A program made the translations under genes and the position numbers. Source: Methylacidiphilales bacterium (GTDB lineage Bacteria; Verrucomicrobiota; Verrucomicrobiia; Methylacidiphilales; UBA1321). From it: 36,486 bases of DNA. The notes under the pieces are model-generated. The model was not told where the DNA came from. It did no database searches and saw nothing but the letters and a program-made list of their open reading frames with translations. The stretch covers positions 1 through 36,486 of the forward strand of contig JAJSLK010000058.1 in the NCBI GenBank assembly GCA_021272165.1, in the 5' to 3' direction. Below are positions 33,776 through 36,486 of the stretch, in pieces (the stretch's first letter is position 1; every line of letters starts with the position of its first letter).

Positions 33776-33910
33776 TTCTTATTTCCCAAGCCGGAGGCTT
33801 GCACAAGACAGATGGTTGGCTGTGCTTTCTCTTGTTTCCAAACTCCTTTTTGGAACGCCATAACCTGGGCCTTTTCATTGCTTCCGCCATCCTATCAAAA
33901 AACTCGTAAA
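33776..33910. repeat. Intergenic repeats downstream of the hypothetical gene
   Basis: AAGCCGGAGGCTT (33788-33800) forms a short hairpin. GTTTCCAAACTCCTTTTTGGAAC (33834-33856) is the third copy of the CTCGTTC-type hairpin. No gene is visible. Confidence 0.55.
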
Positions 33911-33917
33911 AAACCTC

Positions 33918-33946
33918 TTGCACCGCCCCCGGCTTGTGGCATGATC
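33918..33946 (+). promoter_or_regulatory. rpsL: Candidate promoter of the str operon
   Basis: TTGCAC (33918-33923) and CATGAT (33940-33945) are 16 bases apart, a good sigma-70-type match. A transcript from here would have a leader of about 220 bases before rpsL, beginning with the hairpin CCCCG-CAAAA-CGGGG (33953-33967). Confidence 0.4.
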
Positions 33947-34174
33947 CCATTCCCCCGCAAAACGGGGACCTCGTCGAGCCGCTCTATGCGATCGACCGGG
34001 TACGAGTGATGAGGAAGCGTGTGACGGCCTTCCATCAGCGGCAGGTCGTCCTCCATGCGAGCTTCAAAAGCTTTAGCACGCCACCCAATGGCGTGTTTTT
34101 GTTTCTGAGCCCGGTGGAGCAATCGTTTCCGCGCCACCCGAAACGACAGATTTAAACCCAAACAGAATTACGGA
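33947..34174 (+). promoter_or_regulatory. Long 5' leader of rpsL, candidate cis-regulatory RNA
   Basis: About 220 bases without a supported gene precede rpsL. They hold a 5-bp hairpin at 33953-33967, a small AGCTT-CAA-AAGCT hairpin near 34060, and a terminator-like hairpin at 34077-34100. A leader with an internal terminator fits transcription attenuation of a ribosomal protein operon. This is inferred from structure; no known leader motif was recognised. Confidence 0.4.
34077..34100 (+). terminator. Intrinsic terminator-like hairpin in the rpsL leader
   Basis: CACGCCA (34077-34083), loop CCCAA, TGGCGTG (34089-34095), then TTTTT (34096-34100): a perfect 7-bp stem followed at once by a T-run. 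It lies 75 bases before the rpsL start and points towards it, so it may be an attenuator. It could instead be a plain terminator if an unseen transcript ends here. Confidence 0.65.
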
Positions 34175-34606
34175 ATGCCCACGATCAACCAGCTGGTTCG
34201 CAAAGGACGTCGCAAAGTCGTCTTCAAGACGAAGTCGCCCGCGCTCAAAGGCGCGCCGCAGCGCCGCGGTGTCTGCGTGCAGGTCATGACCCGCACGCCC
34301 AAAAAGCCCAATTCCGCCTTGCGCAAAGTCGCCAAGGTACGCCTCACCAACGGCCAGGAAGTCATCGCCTACATCCCCGGCGAGGGCCATAACCTCCAGG
34401 AACACTCCATCGTTCTCGTCCGCGGCGGCCGTGTCAAAGACTTGCCCGGCGTCCGCTATCACATCGTCCGCGGCACGCTCGACGCCCTCGGCGCCTCCGG
34501 TCCCAGCAACACCAACAAGCTTACCCGCAACGTTTCCCGCTCCAAATACGGCGTCAAAAAGCCCAAGGCCGCCGGCTCCGGCGCCGCTGCACCCGCCAAG
34601 AAATAA
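34175..34606 (+). CDS. rpsL: 30S ribosomal protein S12
   Basis: This 143-residue protein of the decoding centre begins [15 protein letters not shown] and carries [21 protein letters not shown] and [12 protein letters not shown]. Both lysines that mutate in streptomycin resistance (in TPKKPNS and RVKDLP) are wild type. The C terminus has a short extra Ala/Lys tail ([16 protein letters not shown]). First gene of the str operon: rpsG follows after 33 bases, then fusA. Confidence 0.98.
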   Translation: MPTINQLVRKGRRKVVFKTKSPALKGAPQRRGVCVQVMTRTPKKPNSALRKVAKVRLTNGQEVIAYIPGEGHNLQEHSIVLVRGGRVKDLPGVRYHIVRGTLDALGASGPSNTNKLTRNVSRSKYGVKKPKAAGSGAAAPAKK

Positions 34607-34639
34607 CCCTTTCTCCCCTAACTTCCACTCCTTCCTCCT

Positions 34640-35113
34640 ATGGCCCGCCGTCGCCGCGCCGAAAAGCGCCAAATCATTCCCGATAGCCGTTACGAATCCC
34701 AGGTCGTCGGCCGCCTCATCTCCGCCATCATGCAGCGTGGCAAGAAATCCCTTGCCCAGCGCATCGTTTACGGCGCGATTGATGCCGTCAACGAACAGAA
34801 CAAGGACGGCGATCCCCTCGATGTCCTCAACAAGGCCCTCGAGAACGTCAAGCCCCGCCTCGAGGTCAAGTCCCGTCGCGTCGGCGGCGCCACCTATCAG
34901 GTCCCCATGGAAGTCCCCCCGGAGCGCCAGCTCGCTCTTGCCATGCGTTGGATGGTCTCCAATGCCGCCAAGCGCAAGGGTGTGCCGCTCCAGAAGGCCC
35001 TCGCTTCCGAAATCAAGGAAGCCTCCAACGGCCAGGGCAACTCCGTCAAGAAACGCGATGACGTCCACAAGATGGCCCAGGCCAACCGCGCCTTCGCCCA
35101 TTTCCGATTCTAA
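34640..35113 (+). CDS. rpsG: 30S ribosomal protein S7
   Basis: This 157-residue 16S rRNA-binding protein organises the 30S head. MARRRRAEKRQIIPDSRY, LISAIMQRGKKSLAQRIVYGA, LENVKPRLEVKSRRVGGATYQVPMEV and KKRDDVHKMAQANRAFAHFRF are all normal family features. Length is normal for the bacterial protein. It lies between rpsL and fusA in the usual order; fusA starts 33 bases later. Confidence 0.98.
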   Translation: MARRRRAEKRQIIPDSRYESQVVGRLISAIMQRGKKSLAQRIVYGAIDAVNEQNKDGDPLDVLNKALENVKPRLEVKSRRVGGATYQVPMEVPPERQLALAMRWMVSNAAKRKGVPLQKALASEIKEASNGQGNSVKKRDDVHKMAQANRAFAHFRF

Positions 35114-35146
35114 CCTTTTTCCTTCCAACCCTTAACTTTCACTCCT

Positions 35147-36486
<1,340 letters not shown>

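Noticed and set aside
33934..34155. 73-codon plus-strand frame in the rpsL leader, a possible leader peptide
   Set aside because: It starts with TTG without a ribosome binding site, overlaps the promoter -10 and runs through the terminator hairpin. Structured RNA explains the region better.

Overview
The window looks like a piece of a GC-rich Verrucomicrobiota chromosome. The best lineage marker is a 51-residue basic protein at 21716-21871 (minus). It matches the small basic protein family that I know only from Verrucomicrobia and Chlamydiae. Many intergenic gaps carry short hairpin repeats, which also fits that phylum. Class or genus cannot be fixed from what is visible.

Region 1 (about 1-8710). 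A possible decayed coding remnant is followed by an ArsR-type regulator with a nested palindrome upstream. A tight seven-gene operon follows, encoding a membrane complex related to complex I and group 4 hydrogenases: two antiporter-like subunits, a NuoH-like and a HyfE-like subunit, a fused NuoC-NuoD-like large subunit, and a fused ferredoxin-NuoB-like small subunit. The large subunit has lost both CxxC motifs that hold the [NiFe] site and has no cleavable C-terminal tail. It should therefore be a hydrogenase-related (Ehr-type) complex, not a hydrogenase. A helix-turn-helix/PTS EIIA-Ntr-like fusion protein sits inside the operon and probably links it to cell energy or nitrogen status.

Region 2 (about 8710-12235). 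A single-polypeptide type IIG restriction-modification enzyme is inserted here. It is visibly AT-richer than its neighbours and looks acquired. A 14-base hairpin sequence occurs at base 1 and again just upstream of this gene, so the two copies bracket the Ehr operon.

Region 3 (about 12235-28542) is ordinary metabolism. It holds an L,D-transpeptidase, lipA with an overlapping exported LCAT-like hydrolase, and malQ. A minus-strand series follows (small basic protein, a 23S-type pseudouridine synthase, argH, lysA and an SDR oxidoreductase). Then come ispF-cysS, a nucleoside hydrolase, and a large divergently transcribed SNF2-family helicase.

Region 4 (about 28543-33775) has tmk and holB (separated by repeats and a decayed carbohydrate-enzyme fragment), a VapBC toxin-antitoxin pair, nadB, and an unrecognised conserved-looking ORF.

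Region 5 (33776-36486) is the start of the str operon: a long leader with an intrinsic terminator-like hairpin, then rpsL, rpsG and fusA, which runs off the window. No tRNA, rRNA, CRISPR array or transposase gene was seen.
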